Part shown: piece after piece, positions 10,956 through 23,860 of the stretch
Layout: each line of letters begins with the position of its first letter
How positions within the stretch are numbered: position 1 is the stretch's first letter
Source: Daphnia carinata
Lineage: Eukaryota > Arthropoda > Branchiopoda > Diplostraca > Daphniidae
DNA length: 64,000 nt
NCBI RefSeq assembly: GCF_022539665.2
Contig: NC_081337.1
Span: forward strand, 2,518,679 to 2,582,678
Direction: 5' to 3'
The notes under the pieces: generated by a model
The model's input: the letters and a program-made list of their open reading frames with translations, nothing else
What the model was told of the DNA's origin: nothing
Database searches by the model: none
Program-made: the position numbers and the translations under genes

Positions 10956-13900
10956 TTAGAAATTCAATATCCAGTCTTGAACGTATTGGAAAAAATTGTC
11001 AATCATGCTTCTATAATAATTTCTGTAGGAAGTGATTGTGACTACAGGGTCTAGCATGTCGAATAGTTTCAAAACTTCCTCCAAGTTATCTTTCTTGTAG
11101 TTTTTGCGTAAGAGAACCTGCGCGTCAAAACCGTTCGATTTAATCTCAGTTCCCTGTTCAATTAAAACTTTGATCGCGTCGAATAGGTTTTCACTGGGAT
11201 TAAAACTGCACAGGAAATGGAGTGCATTCCATCCGTTTTTGTCCTTTGCATGGCTATCAATTCCAATGTGGATCAACAGTTTGATGGCTTCAATTAAATT
11301 TGTGCTTGCATTTTCCTTGCAAAGAACATGGAGTGCGTTTAGTCCATCGCCGCGCCTTGCGTTTACGTCGATTCCGAGTTGGATCAACTTTTCGATTCCT
11401 TCAATTAAACTTGTGGATGAATTTATTACGCACAGGTAATGGAGTGCGTTTGCTCCCTTGTCATCCTTTGCGTTTACGTCGATTCCGAGTTGGATTAACT
11501 TTTCGATTCCATCCATTAAATTTGTGGATGAATTGTTACTACACAGGAAATGGAGTGCGTTTGTTCCCTTGTCATTCTTTGCGTTCACGTCGATTCCGAG
11601 TTGGATTAACTTTTCGATTCCATCCATTAAATTTGTGGATGAATTGTTACTACACAGGAAATGGAGTGCGTTTGTTCCCTTGTCATTCTTTGCGTTCACG
11701 TCGATTCCGAGTTGGATTAACTTTTCGATTCCATCAATTAAATTTGAGGATGACTTGTTACTACACAGGAAATGGAGTGCGTTTGCTCCCTCGTCATCCT
11801 TTTCGTTCACGTCGATTCCGAGTTGGATTAACTTTTCGATTCCATCAATCAAATTTGAGGATGACTTGTTACTACACAGGAAATGGAGTGCGTTTGCTCC
11901 CTCGTCATCCTTTTCGTTCACGTCGATTCCGAGTTGGATTAACTTTTCGATTCCATCCATTAAATTTGTGGATGAATTGTTACTACACAGGAAATGGAGT
12001 GCGTTTGTTCCCTTGTCATTCTTTGCGTTCACGTCGATTCCGAGTTGGATTAACTTTTCGATTCCATCAATTAAATTTGAGGATGACTTGTTACTACACA
12101 GGAAATGGAGTGCGTTTGCTCCCTCGTCATCCTTTTCGTTCACGTCGATTCCGAGTTGGATCAACTTTTCGATTCCATCAATTAAATTTGAGGATGAATT
12201 TATTACGCACAGGTAATGGAGTGCGTTTGTTCCGTTGTCATTCTTTGCGTTTACGTGGATTCCGAGTTGGATTAACTTTACGATTCCATCAATTAAATTT
12301 GAGGATGACTTGTTACGACACAGGAAATGGAGTGCGTTTTTTCCCTTGTCATTCTTTGCGTTCACGTCGATTCCGAGTTGGATTAACTTTTCGATTCCAT
12401 CCATTAAATTTGTGGATGAATTGTTACTACACAGAAAATGGAGTGCGTTTTTTCCCTTGTCATTCTTTGCGTTCACGTCGATTCCGAGTTGGATTAACTT
12501 TTCGATTCCATCAATTAAATTTGAGGATGAATTGTTTCTACACAGGGCATGGAGTGCGTTTGTTCCGTTGTCATTCTTTGCGTTTACGTCGATTCCGAGT
12601 TGGATTAACTTTTCGATTCCATCAATTAAATTTGAGGATGAATTGTTTCTACACAGGAAATGGAGTGCGTTTGTTCCCTTGTCATTCTTTGCGTTTACGT
12701 GGATTCCGAGTTGGATTAACTTTTCGATTCCATCAATTAAATTTGAGGATGACTTGTTACCACACAGGCAATGGAGTGCGTTTGCTCCCTTGTCATTCTT
12801 TGCGTTCACGTCGATTCCGAGTTGGATTAACTTTTCGATTCCATCCATTAAATTTGAGGATGAATTGTTTCTACACAGGAAATGGAGTGCGTTTATTCCG
12901 TTGTCATCCTTTGCGTTTACGTCGATTCCGAGTTGGATTAACTTTTCGATTCCATCAATTAAATTTGAGGATGACTTGTTACCACACAGGCAATGGAGTG
13001 CGTTTGCTCCCTTGTCATCCTTTGCTTTCACATCAATTCCGAGTTGGATTAACTTTTCGAATGGGTCTATTAAATTTGAACTTGAATTGAATGCACACAA
13101 AGTGTGGAGTACGTTCATGCCGTTGTTGTCTTTTGCGTTTCCATCCATACCTCTTTTGATTAAGAATTCGATTGCATCAGTTAAATCAGGACTGGAATTG
13201 TATGTGCACAAAACGTGCAATGCGGTCAGTCCTTCGTTGCTCTTTGCGTTTGTGTCGATTCCGCGTTTTATCAACAACTCAATTTCTTCAATTATGTTTG
13301 AGTTTGAGTCGTTTGCACACACCCAATGTAGAGCATTCCATCCAAGCTAAATAAAGAAAATAATTAGCGTTAAATCCCGTTAAATCATTTTGACGATTAA
13401 TCCACGTTGATAGCTTTTTCAATGTGCACACGATTTTTACTTTCGTTTGAATGAATTGAAGTTCAGTAACGACATCTCGTGATGCGATTCTCGCAGTAGG
13501 TTTAGTGATCAACATTTTTGTTAACAAACTGCGTGCCCAATGTAAATTATGAATCTCTACAATGAAAACATATCAAAGGATTTAACATTAGTGAGTATAT
13601 GTTTGCGAAAGTGACCGTCCGTAAATAGAAACTTACTGTCCATATTAATCGGTATATTCTGTTTGATGTTTGTCATAATTTCATCCTCCGAACCGTAGAG
13701 ATGTATTCCGTTCAAGAGAATGTAACCGAAGACGAGCCCTTCTGCGAAGACATCGCTATTGACTGTCCCACGTTTTCCGTCCAAAAACTTGTTAGCTAGA
13801 ATTTCGTACAACTCGGGAGCAAACCAATCATAAGTTCCTCTGATTTCACTCATTGTGTATGTTCCTCGTTCATTCACGGGTCGGCACAATCCAAAATCAC

Positions 13901-14406
13901 CCCACTTCATCGTTGCCTGTTCGCCTTGGTCAGTCATTTTCACAGAAATCAGAATGTTGTCCGGTTTAATATCTCGGTGAATCAAATCCCTCGAATGGAT
14001 ATAAGCAAGTCCTGAAGCTAAATGGAGGAACATTTCGATAGGGAGTGGTATAGGTCCTTTGTATTTCCTAGGATCGTCCGGTTTTAAGAACAGCTTATCC
14101 AATGATGTGTCGCAAAATTCCAAAACATAGTATCTGAAAGGTCAATAAATGTACAGATTCTGTTTCTCTTTCAAAATGACGTTTTAAAAAATCTTACTTG
14201 AAATTTTCATCACTTTCGAAATGAAGGAATTTGATAACATTCGGGTGGGCCAATTGTTGAAGAATTTTCAGCTCGTTGTCAACTGGATGAACTGTTTCAC
14301 CAGTCAGCTCAACCCGTTTTACTGCTACTTTTTGGCCGTCAAATGTACCACCAAACACTGAACCGTATGCACCTTTTCCTATAAAATCCGTCTTGTCATA
14401 CTGCAT
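10956..14406 (-). CDS. Kinase-ankyrin gene B: kinase plus 20 ankyrin-type repeats, homogenised
   Basis: Exons on the minus strand: 14,198-14,406, 13,637-14,133, 13,441-13,556 and 10,956-13,346, giving about 1,070 residues. The kinase keeps GKGAYGSVFGG, VAVKRV, HRDIKPDN and GDFGLC, so it is potentially active; the APE-like element reads WFAPEL. About 20 ankyrin-type 37-residue repeats follow. Repeats 4-18 are nearly identical (111-bp units, GIEKLIQLGIDVNAK), a sign of recent expansion or gene conversion. The C-terminus runs ~27 residues past the place where the other four genes stop, because a deletion removed the stop codon. In-frame ATGs upstream (one encoding MTTPNDNVRK) could extend the N-terminus; MQYDK was preferred for conservation. 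Sister of gene D. Confidence 0.83.
11340..13060. repeat. 111-bp tandem array within gene B
   Basis: Tandem 111-bp units, each coding one 37-residue ankyrin-type repeat. On the plus strand the core reads 'tcgattccgagttggattaa' and comes around every 111 bp, often with only a few differences per unit. Because 111 is divisible by 3, all frames stay open across the array and long spurious antisense frames result. Confidence 0.9.
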
Positions 14407-15289
14407 TTTTCTGACGTTGTCATTTGGCGTTGTCATTTTAATGCGACAACGTTTCAACTCACTGATTTCGTTGCACTTGAAAACTAGCAAAAGAGCGATG
14501 TAAGCAAGTAGCTAGGGGAGAATTTGATACTAGATAATCAAAATTGAAATCGCTGGTTATCGGTAAGATTATTTGTTGAGCATAGCATAAGTTGAAAGCC
14601 CTTGGAAACTACCGTCTATCTGATTATCTTCTTGACATATCCATGAAGTTACTTTAATGCCTTACGTTAAAATTTTGCCCGTTAATTTGCGTGCCAAAGA
14701 AAGCAAGTAACACGTTTTCGGCTTTTAACGGCTCATCCTATGGTATCCCTTTATCTAAAGAGCAATGTCGGCCTATTGATATGCAATGTGTACGTTGTGG
14801 GACGTTGATACTGAATTGTTAACAACAGAAATAGAATTTTCAAATCATTTATACAGGTGGATTTCTAGTTCCCACATTTTTATGCCAATCGAATGAAATA
14901 TTTTGGAAAAAGACCAGACGTATAACAGCCTAACGGAAATTCCTTTTGTCTTCAGTAACACCCAAATTGCTGGCTTTGCACTTGGAATGTGGTATATTGA
15001 AAACAGAATTCAAGAAAAATGGATAACGGATGTAAACAAGTATCTACATATCTACAGTATTTACTTAATGCAAATTACGTCACGGCTACTGAATAACCTA
15101 TTGCATTCTAGGGAATGTGATTCTCTCGGATTTAACCGGAATAATCAACTTTCGGCTGACGGACGCACTTGATGGGAAACATTTGAAGATATCCATAACT
15201 GTACAACGATGAAATCTGATGTCGTCAAGATACAGGTCGACAAATTATGACATTTTCTTCTTCATAAACTTTTGTTGTTCCCGATTAGT
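14407..15289. promoter_or_regulatory. 5' flank of gene B
   Basis: Upstream region of gene B, homologous over its whole length to 31,290-32,280 (gene D) and more weakly to ~48,760-49,500. It starts like the 5' flank of genes A, C and E but then continues into a different segment leading to an NKCC relic. No coding capacity is shared between the copies. A promoter must lie here, but I cannot point to its elements. Confidence 0.45.
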
Positions 15290-15720
15290 TGTCAGATGAG
15301 TTTCATGGTACGCTGTACGTTAGCAGAGACCACCATTACTCCACCATACTCTTTTCTCATGTCCTTCACAGCGCGCGCGAAACCAACTACATTGAGGGAA
15401 CATTCCATAGCATTGGCGATGGCAAAGATGATACCGATTGAACCGCCAATCTCAGGACCGAGTACTATAGACTTGTGTTGCAGGAAGGCAACGTCTAAGC
15501 TGTTGATTTCCAAAGGCAGTTTGAAAAATGACGTCTAATCTGGTAAAACTTACATTAAGTTAGTTCCAACTAAAAATTATGTTAATAACTCGAGTATTTA
15601 ATAATAAAGTGTCACTTAAGAATACTTGAAAGATCTTTGTAATATCTAGGACATACCGCCGCCAATTTCGCCGTTGGTTGAGGTGATGGGCATGGGCATG
15701 GCCGTCACCGCCTTAAGTAT
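15290..15720 (-). pseudogene. NKCC exon relic in unit 1
   Basis: The minus strand encodes [20 protein letters not shown].. and EYGGVMVV, matching the exon of the intact cotransporter at about 40,064-40,330. Upstream, 15,655-15,715 keeps [10 protein letters not shown] (STNGEIGGG in the intact genes), and the tiny GTYFVM exon between them is degraded. After the EYGG block the homology ends. Only ~2-3 of about 19 exons remain, so this is a non-functional fragment left by the duplication. Confidence 0.8.
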
Positions 15721-15774
15721 TCGTCCTTTTCTTTCCCGTCATTCGCCCTATCGTAGTCTTAATCATTACAACAT

Positions 15775-16170
15775 ACATTTAGAGGTCGGAATATTTTTCA
15801 AATTCCGCCGGCAACTGTGAGATTCTACCAAACCAGTAGATGGTAAGGGTAAAAGATACGACGAAGTAGCATTAGAGCTGTTTGATCCAAAATTTGTAAT
15901 GATTTTATTTGTAGTTAGGACGATGACGTAACGACTCTGGATTAGGAATCCGGATGTGCCACCAGTATTTCCAGTTGGGATTAACATGGCGCTATAATAG
16001 GTATTTACATACATCTTCAATAGTCAGTGATTTTTAAAGCTGACGTATTATTTCTTGCAGAAGCAGGTGGAAGCGTTTAATTTCTATACGAAGCCGATCC
16101 CTGTTTTTCGCTGCAGGACTTGTGATGTAAATCAGCGGTACACTTCGACGCGGTTTGGTCGAAATGAAAA
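15775..16170 (+). pseudogene. Gene G relic, unit 1 distal copy (last blocks only)
   Basis: Contains only the 3'-most blocks of gene G: ~15,785-15,842 (FQIPPATVRFYQ-like), a block at ~15,914-16,000 and one at ~16,060-16,170 (FYTKPIPVFRCRTCDVNQRY). Stops interrupt the middle block. It sits between the NKCC relic and the flank of gene C. Confidence 0.4.
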
Positions 16171-16856
16171 GGTTAGTAACCATATTCTGCTTAGTCATAT
16201 TATTATTCAGTTGTATCTGATAGTAGAGCTGTTTAGGGGACTGTTTGACAGTCATTTTTTTTAAAGGTTGCTTTCTTTATCCTAAAACCCCTGTGTTTTA
16301 CGTCGTTGTGCGCCTGAAAACGTAAAATTTTGTGGCGCGTTGAGTTTCCTTATCTATTTTGTCAATAACCAAACCGCGTTCGAAGTTAATTTTAAGGCTA
16401 GAGAATGCTATCAGGCAAGTCTAGATCAGCATCACCTGATGCCCCACGTAAATGATTAATGGGACCTATCGTGTCCCTTGGATGCAGCCGGAGCTTTGCA
16501 CACGAAGCAAGCGTTGCTTTGCGAGGCCAAATTATCTTTGGCCTTTTATTTTTGCCACATCAATGAGTTACAAAAATGAATTCGAAAATTTAATACGTTG
16601 CCTGCGAATTTGCTACCATTGCAGTTTTATCACACACACAGGCAGGTGTAACTGTAGTGAACTTTATTCAAAACAAGTCAGAAATGCTCATTTTGAAATC
16701 CAATTTCCAGACTAGAGTGTATTCGATTACCTTTTTTATGAAGTTCAGATAATAATGTCCATAGCAAACAATTGTGACGATACCCTTTCATTGGATGTTG
16801 TTACGTTTCTCTGGCTTTAGGTTCACAGCTCCGTCAGTCAAAATAGTTTTTGTTGA
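16171..16856. repeat. 3' flank block of kinase-ankyrin gene C (copy 3 of 5); unit 1/unit 2 junction
   Basis: Close copy of 1-663 (offset ~16.2 kb). It marks the start of the second duplication unit. No gene seen. Confidence 0.65.
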
Positions 16857-19789
16857 TTAACCATTTCCAGGGTATGTCTTTTCAAATAGTGTTAGAATTT
16901 CCTCCAAGTTTCCTCTTTTGTAATTGTTGCGTAAGAGAACCTGCGCGTCATAACCGTTGGAATTAATCTCAATTCCTAGTTCAATTAAAATTTTGACCGC
17001 GTCGAATAGGTTTTCATTGGAATTGTATTCGCACAGAAAATGGAGCGCATTCCATCCGTTTTTGTCCGTTGCATGGATATCAATTCCAAGTTCGATCAAC
17101 AGTTTGATGGCTTCAATTAAATGTGTGCTTGAATTTTTCGCACACAAGTAATGGAGAGCGTTTTGCCCGTCTTCGTTTGTTGCATTCACATCTATTCCTT
17201 TTTGAACTAAACGCTCGATTGCGCCGACTAAATTTGAAGATGAATTGTTTGCACATAGTGTATGGAGCACGTTATGCCCCTCACCGTCTTTTGCGTTGAC
17301 ATGGATTCCCAAACTTATTATGTAATCGATTAGAGCAATCAAGTTTGGATTTACATTATTAATGCACAATGCATGAAGGATGTTGTGCCCCTCTTCGCCC
17401 TTAACATCCGCGACGTGGTTCTTTAAGTTGCGAATTACTGTAGCTAAATTTGGGTTTGGGTTATTTGCGCACGTAACATGTAGAATGTTCCATCCGTTAT
17501 TGATCTTTGCATCCTTGGCAATATTGTGTTGCATTAAGCATAGGATAGCGTCAGTAAACTTTGGGCTTAAATTGTATGCGCATAAAGTATGGAGTGCGTT
17601 AAAGCCGTCTTTGTCTATTGTGTTGCCATCCATTCCGATTTGGATTAAGAATATGATTGCATTAGTTAAATATGGGCTAGAATTGTGCGCGCACAAAACG
17701 TGTAATGCGCTCAGTCCTTTGTTGCTCTTTGCCTTTGTGTCGATTCCGAGTTTGATCAACAATTTGATGGTTTCAACCAAGTATGGACTGTAATTGTTTG
17801 CACACAGAGTGTGGAGTGCGTTCCATCCGTTCCTTCTCTTTGAATTGATATCGATTTCTTGTTCAATGAAAAAGGTAATCGCATCAATCAAGTTCTGATT
17901 TGAATTGTTTGCACACAGAAAATGGAGCACGTTAAATCCATCCTTGTCCTTGGCGTTCACGTCGATTCCGAGTTCGATTAAAACCTGGATTGCGGCAACT
18001 AAATTTGAGCTTGAATTTTTTGCACACAAGGCGTGGAGAGCGTTTAATCCGCTGTTGCTCTTTGCGTTGACGTTGATTCCGAGTTGGATTAATTTTTTGA
18101 TTGCGTCTATTAATATTGAGCTTGAATTGTTTGCACACAAAGTATGTAGTACGTTCCATCCGTCTTTGCTCCTTACATTAATACTGATTCCATCTTGGAT
18201 CAAAAGTTCGATTGCGTCAGTTGGGTTTGAACTTGATTGTGTTGCACACAAGGTGTGAAACATGCTTAATCCGTCATCGGTCTTTGCATTTTTGTCGACT
18301 CCGACTTCAATTAAAAATCTAATCACGTCGAATAAATTTTCGTTGGAATTAAATCGGCAGAGTAAATGGATCGCGTTCCATCCGTCCTTTTCCTTTGCAT
18401 TCGCGTCGATGCCGAGTTTGATTAACAATCTGATTGTATCAATTAAATGCGGGCTTGAATTGTGTGCACACAAAACGTGGAGTGCGTTCCATTTGTTCTT
18501 GCTCGGTGCGTTCACGTCGATTCCTGTTTGAATTAACAACTCGATTTCTTCCATTAAGTTTGAGTTTGAATTGTTTGCACAGACCCAATGTAGAGCATTC
18601 CACCCTTTTTCGTCCGTTGATGTTACATTGATACCGCGCTGAACAAAAGAATTGATCGTTTCCCGAAAGTTTAACTTTGGCTTCTTCTCCGCACATACCT
18701 GAATCAATTTTTTTTCGTCGGCGGCAAGCTAAATAAAAAGAAAATTAGTGTGTTAAAGCGCATTTAGTAATTTTTACGATTAATGAACGTTGATAGCTTT
18801 TTTAATTTGCACATGATTTTTACTTTCGTTTCAATGCATTGAAGTTCAGTAACGACATCTCCTGATGCGATCCTCTCAGTAGGTTTAGTAATCAACATTT
18901 TTGTTAACAAACTACGTGCCCAATGCAAATTATGAATCTCTATAATGAAACACATTAAAGGGTTTAACGTTAGTGAGTATGTGTGTGTGAAATTGGCCGT
19001 CCGTAATTAGAAACTTACTCTCCATATTAATCGGTTTATTCTGTTTGATGTTTGTCATAACTTCTTCGTCTGAACCGTAGAGATGTATTCCATTCAAGAG
19101 AATGTAACCAAAGACGAGGCCTTCTGCGAAGACATCGCTATTAACTGTACCCCGCTGTCCGTCGCCGTTACTTTCCATTAATTCGTACAATTCAGGAGCT
19201 AACCAAGATAGAGTTCCCTTGATTCCACTCATCGTGAATGTTCCTCGTTCATTCACGGGTCGGCACAATCCAAAATCACCCCACTTCATCGTTGCCTGTT
19301 CGCCTTGGTCAGCCATTTTCACAGAAATTAGAATGTTTGCTGGTTTTATATCTCGGTGAGTTAAACCCCGCAAATGGATATATTCAAGGCCTGAAGCTAA
19401 ATGAAGCAACATTTCGATAGGGAGTGGTATAGGTCCTTTGTATTTCCTAGGATTGTCCGATTTTAAGAAAAGCTGATCAAGTGATGCGTCGCAAAATTCC
19501 AAAGCAAAATATCTGAAATATCAATAACTGTGCAGGTTCTGTTTCTCATTCATAATGACATTTAGAAGTAATCTTACTTGAAGGTATCATCGGTTTCGAA
19601 ATGAAATAGTTTGACAACATTTGCGTGGTCTAACTGCTGGAGAGCTTGAAGCTCGTTGTCAACAAAGTTGTCTGGTTCACCAACCAGCTCAATCCGTTTG
19701 ATGGCTACCTTTTGATCGTTAAATGTACCACAAAACACTGAACCGGATGCACCTTTTCCTATAAAATCCTTCTTCTTGTCGTACTGCAT
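16857..19789 (-). CDS. Kinase-ankyrin gene C: kinase plus 15 ankyrin-type repeats
   Basis: Exons 19,578-19,789, 19,019-19,512, 18,824-18,939 and 16,857-18,728 give about 897 residues with the same exon phases as gene A. Kinase motifs are GKGASGSVFCG, VAIKRI, HRDIKPAN, GDFGLC and WLAPEL, all intact. The ankyrin-type region is colinear with gene A repeat by repeat and has the same last-exon length (1,872 bp), with scattered amino-acid changes such as DGISINVRSKDG for DGIDVNARSKDG. Gene C is the unit 2 counterpart of gene A. One extra Lys (MQYDKKKDF) follows the start. Open throughout, so probably functional. Confidence 0.86.
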
Positions 19790-20279
19790 TTTTCAGACAA
19801 TTCATTTGTGGCGGTATTTTATGCGGCAATTTTTCAACTCACTCGTTGGGTTGCACTTGAAGACTGGCAAAACAGCGATGTTTGCAAGTTGCTAGGGGCG
19901 AATTTGACTAGATAATCAAAACTGAACTTGCTTTGAGATTATCAGTCAGGTTGTTTGTTGAGCATATCTTAAGTTGAAAGCCCTGGGAAACTACCGCATC
20001 CGTCTACCTGATTATCTGCTTAACATACCAGTGAAATCAATTCAAAGCTTTACCTTGAAGTTTCGCGCAATGATTTTATGTCTAAGAAAGCTATTTACAT
20101 GTTTTCGGAACGAAATATTCTCCCTTGATTCAAGTGTAATTTTTTTTGAATCAAGTTTCTAAATGTCAACATGTTTCATCGTGCTCCCTGGCTTCAATTT
20201 GCACGTAGTACCACTCAAGTGAGGAACGATTTTAGTAAATTTCATTTGTTTATTACGTTTTATTCAAACTAATGTACTT
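19790..20279. promoter_or_regulatory. 5' flank of gene C
   Basis: Counterpart of 3594-4086, ending at the same breakpoint sequence (ttcaaactaatgtactt) where echinoid-like sequence begins. No gene seen; presumed 5' UTR and promoter of gene C. Confidence 0.5.
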
Positions 20280-22708
20280 TTGGCCCGTCAAAACAGCGAA
20301 GGCACTTATTATTGCCAGCCGAACAGCGACCTGGGCACTAGCGTTTCCAGTTACGTTCATTTGGAAGTGTTTCAAATTTTGTGCAACCGCCCCGCTTCAT
20401 CGGCCAGTTGCCGCCCGTCTTGCAGAAAAAAGCGCAAGACGCTGATTTTAATATGACGTGCTCTGCCCAGGGCAAACCGAAGCCATCCATCACGTGGCTC
20501 AAGGACGGAGTCGAGATGTTGCTCGGCAGCAGTTCAGACGACTACGAATTAGTGACGGACGAGTCTGAAGGTCGAAACGCCATCCTTACCGTTCGTTCGA
20601 CACTTGGTTTTCACGGATCCGAACGCCCGGCTTTGTCTCAATTAACGGCCGATGATCGAGGTGTTTATACATGCGCTTTTGAAAATCAAATCCGACGCAT
20701 CGAGTCCACCTTGACGTTGAAGATCGAACACGCACCCATTTTGCTGGATCACAGGCCCAAAGTAGCCTCTAATGTCGGATCGTCCAGCGTCCAGTTGCTG
20801 TGCCAAGTCCAGGCTTATCCGCGACCCAATTTCGAGTGGTCCCTGCGCGACGTGCCCATCATCGGCGGCGACAGCAAATACGAAATGAACGTGATGTCGA
20901 TGACGGACAACGGTCACGACATCTACCAGGGCATTTTGCGAATCAACGACGTCAAAGAGTCCGACTACGGCGATTACACTTGCAAAATGTGGAACGCTGA
21001 AGGCGAAAATGCGGACGCTGTCCGTCTGCAAGCGACCAGCGCACCGGAGAAACCGACCAATTTGAGGGTTGTCCAGTCGGGTTATGATTCGCTGACGCTC
21101 GAATGGGACGAAGGATTTAATGGCGGATTTGAAAATACCATTTACACTGTCCTCTATCGGGCCGTTTCATCGAGCAGCGATGCTGGCCAGCAACAAGAAG
21201 ACGATTGTCAGTATGCAAATCCTTGTGTTATTCGAGGCCTGGAACAGTTGCAATCGTACACGTTCCAGGTCCGGGCAGAGAATACAAAAGGCAAGAGCGC
21301 AGTGAGTAATGCGTTGACGGCGTCTACCGTCGTCGATCTGTCCCGCATTCCCGAGCCGAAACAAGTGACGTTCGAGCCCAAAACGAAGACGGTTTCGTTC
21401 AACGTCGACTCGCAATTGCCCTTGATGGCCATGGTGGAGAGCCGCATCGAAGGCGATTGGGCCCTTTCGCAAAAGATTTCCGTCCGATCGCCCGTCAGCC
21501 GCGAAGTGCTGGACTTGGTGAAGGACGACGTCGATGACGTGCGCATTAAATTGTGTCTCGAGATGAACACGACGCTGTGCAGCGAGGCCGTGGTGGCCGT
21601 GACGGGCGACCTCATTCAAGAGCCGACTAAAGCCCTGACTGAATTGCCGGCCAAGTACATGGTGGCCATCATCGTGGCTTGCGTTGTTGGGTCTCTCGTC
21701 TTTGTCTTGTTCGCCATCTTTTATTGCTATCGTCGCAGACGGGCGCAAAAATTAAAGAAGCTGCTGGAAATGGAGAAGGCCCATTCGGCCCGTCCGACCA
21801 TCACCACCCAGCAGCAGCAACAGCAGCAGCAGCCGCCTCCGCCTTACTACGCCGGACTGGAGAATAAGGGACGCGACGCTAGTTTGATGGACACGAGCCA
21901 CGGCAGTATGCTGGACGACGCGGCCAGCAAGAACGCCCTCTACGCCACCCAAAATGGCTATGGCTACGCTGTGGCCAGCGCTCAGAATAACGGACATGCC
22001 AACGGCGATTGTAAGTCCCATTTAAATTTGATTCATTTTGATTTATTTGAAATAATGGATTAACTTTAAATTTAGGGGTCAATATGGCGTACACGGAACA
22101 CAGTTATTCCAATTCGAACAATGGCGGCTCTGTCAATTCTCAAGACTCTTTGTGGCAATTGAAATTGGCCAGCCAAAATGGCGGCGTTGGCGGAGTGAAC
22201 GGAGGCGATCATCAACTGGGCAATGGAACGCTGCCGGACAGATCGTACCACTATGACCCAATGACTCACGGCGGATACGGTGGATTTGAAGATTACAGTC
22301 ACTACCCGCCCAGCACCGGCGATGATTACATGCAGCGCAATAATTACGGCGTCGTGACGGCCAATGGCGATCCTTACGCCGCCGTCCACAAGAACGGCAA
22401 ACGCATGGACCATCTCGGTATATTCTTTTCTTATTTATTTCACGTGAATGATGACGCTGATTTTTCTTTAAAATTCGTTCTTAGAATCAACATATCACAA
22501 CGTGAGTGGCTTGTCAGATCCTTACATGGAGGCCGAGCCGGAGGAGGTGAAACAGCAGCAACACCACCAGCAACAACAACAACAGCAACAACAACAACAA
22601 ATGGCGCCACCGCAGCACATTTCCCTCTCGTTCGACGAATCGCTCGAGAGTGGCTACTCGACGCCCAATTCGCGGAATCGCAGAGTCATCCGCGAGATCA
22701 TCGTCTAG
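20280..22708 (+). pseudogene. Echinoid-like gene fragment, copy 2
   Basis: Exons ~20,280-22,010, 22,076-22,417 and 22,485-22,708. Domains: end of an Ig, Ig (NMTCSAQ, ITWLKDG, GVYTCAF), Ig (VQLLCQV, FEWSL, GDYTCKM), FN3 (~21,040-21,330), FN3-like, membrane helix (~21,655-21,735), RRRR, long Gln tracts and the C-terminal REIIV. From ~20,385 on the frame is fully open and retains the Trp lost in copy 1. However, an 11-nt insertion near 20,372-20,382 (compare copy 1 at ~4,170) shifts the frame between the first Ig remnant and the rest. No signal peptide or upstream Ig exons exist. The third-exon donor must be CTCG|GTATAT, since the alternative GT is GC here. It might still make a membrane-anchored stub if an upstream exon supplied a start; more likely a recent pseudogene. 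Confidence 0.75.
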
Positions 22709-23860
22709 AAGAGATGCTAATATTATTATTTCTTTAAAGATTTACGATTATTAGATGTTGTACAACAGCACACTCCCTTCGTCTCCCTCTCTCGCATCGA
22801 TCTAATTTAAAATCGGAAGTGAATGACCTGACTACGTTTTCGCCGTGTGTGCCAAAACACCTTTCGAGGTTTTACCATTTAACGGAGCGACGACAATCAT
22901 CACCATTTTCATCACCTCTGATGGCCGCCATCTTTTTTTGGTTGATTGGCTGAAACAAAAAAGAAATTTTCCCAATTTGGTTTTTATAAGAATTGAGTTT
23001 GGATTGTGATAGGAAGGCTCAAAGAAGGATATTCATGTGCTGCCCTCTAATGGGGAATGTGGGAATTGCCTGCCTGTTATTTGTTTTGTCGCCATTTTGA
23101 TCTCGCTGAAATGAAGGGAAAAACAAAAACGGAAAGAAGGGAATACTGATCAGTTAGAGGTCGTGTTATAAATAGTTAATTAATAATGAAGTTCTATTTG
23201 ATTTTCAAAAAAGCGATGGCATAACCGACAACAAATTCATTTTCGAAAAAAAATTAAAATTAAAAAAAAAATTGTGCGATGTTTTATTCGAATGTCGCCA
23301 TCATCGACTAGTTATACAATATTTTTTGTGTTTGTTTTCTAACTGTTTTGTGACCATTTCCGTTCAAGCGTCGTGTACATAAGAAACAACATTGTCCACC
23401 CTCCTGACGTTACCCCCTCATCCTTCCCGAATGTCTCTAAAAAAAAACTCGTGTTTGTATATAGGACGTGAGAAGAAATATTGCAATTCAAACAGAGGAT
23501 TTCTTTCAATGAAATCCATCGCAACTCTGTACTTCTCGATGCATGCCAATTTTTTCTCTCCATTCCTTAATGTTTTTTTTTATGTTTTGTCTCTTATCTT
23601 GTCTTTTTTTTCCCGGAGACATAAATGGACACAAAAATGAACAATTATCAACGGACGAATGCTCAAATTGCTTCCTTCCAAACGTGAACCCTCGTGCTGC
23701 TGTTTTCTTTCCACCATATTGTTTTTACAACATGTCCATCTGTTTTGACCCTAGTTTTTTCCCTTTTGTTTATTGCGTCTTTTTTTTATGTTGATGTACA
23801 GTTTTTCTTTATGTAAAGTTGATTCATAAAAAAAACACGAATAAATGCCGTAGAAGCAAC
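22709..23860 (+). other. Inherited 3' UTR of echinoid-like copy 2
   Basis: Counterpart of 6497-7680, with AATAAA at 23,840-23,845. Nothing coding is supported. Confidence 0.6.

Noticed and set aside
11300-13350. Very long plus-strand open frames (up to ~596 codons) opposite gene B, and similar ones opposite A, C, D and E
   Set aside because: They are antisense shadows of the 111-bp ankyrin array: the unit is a multiple of 3 and lacks stops in several frames. The minus-strand reading has kinase exons, splice sites and conserved motifs; the plus-strand one has only repetitive FRVGLTFRF-type sequence.
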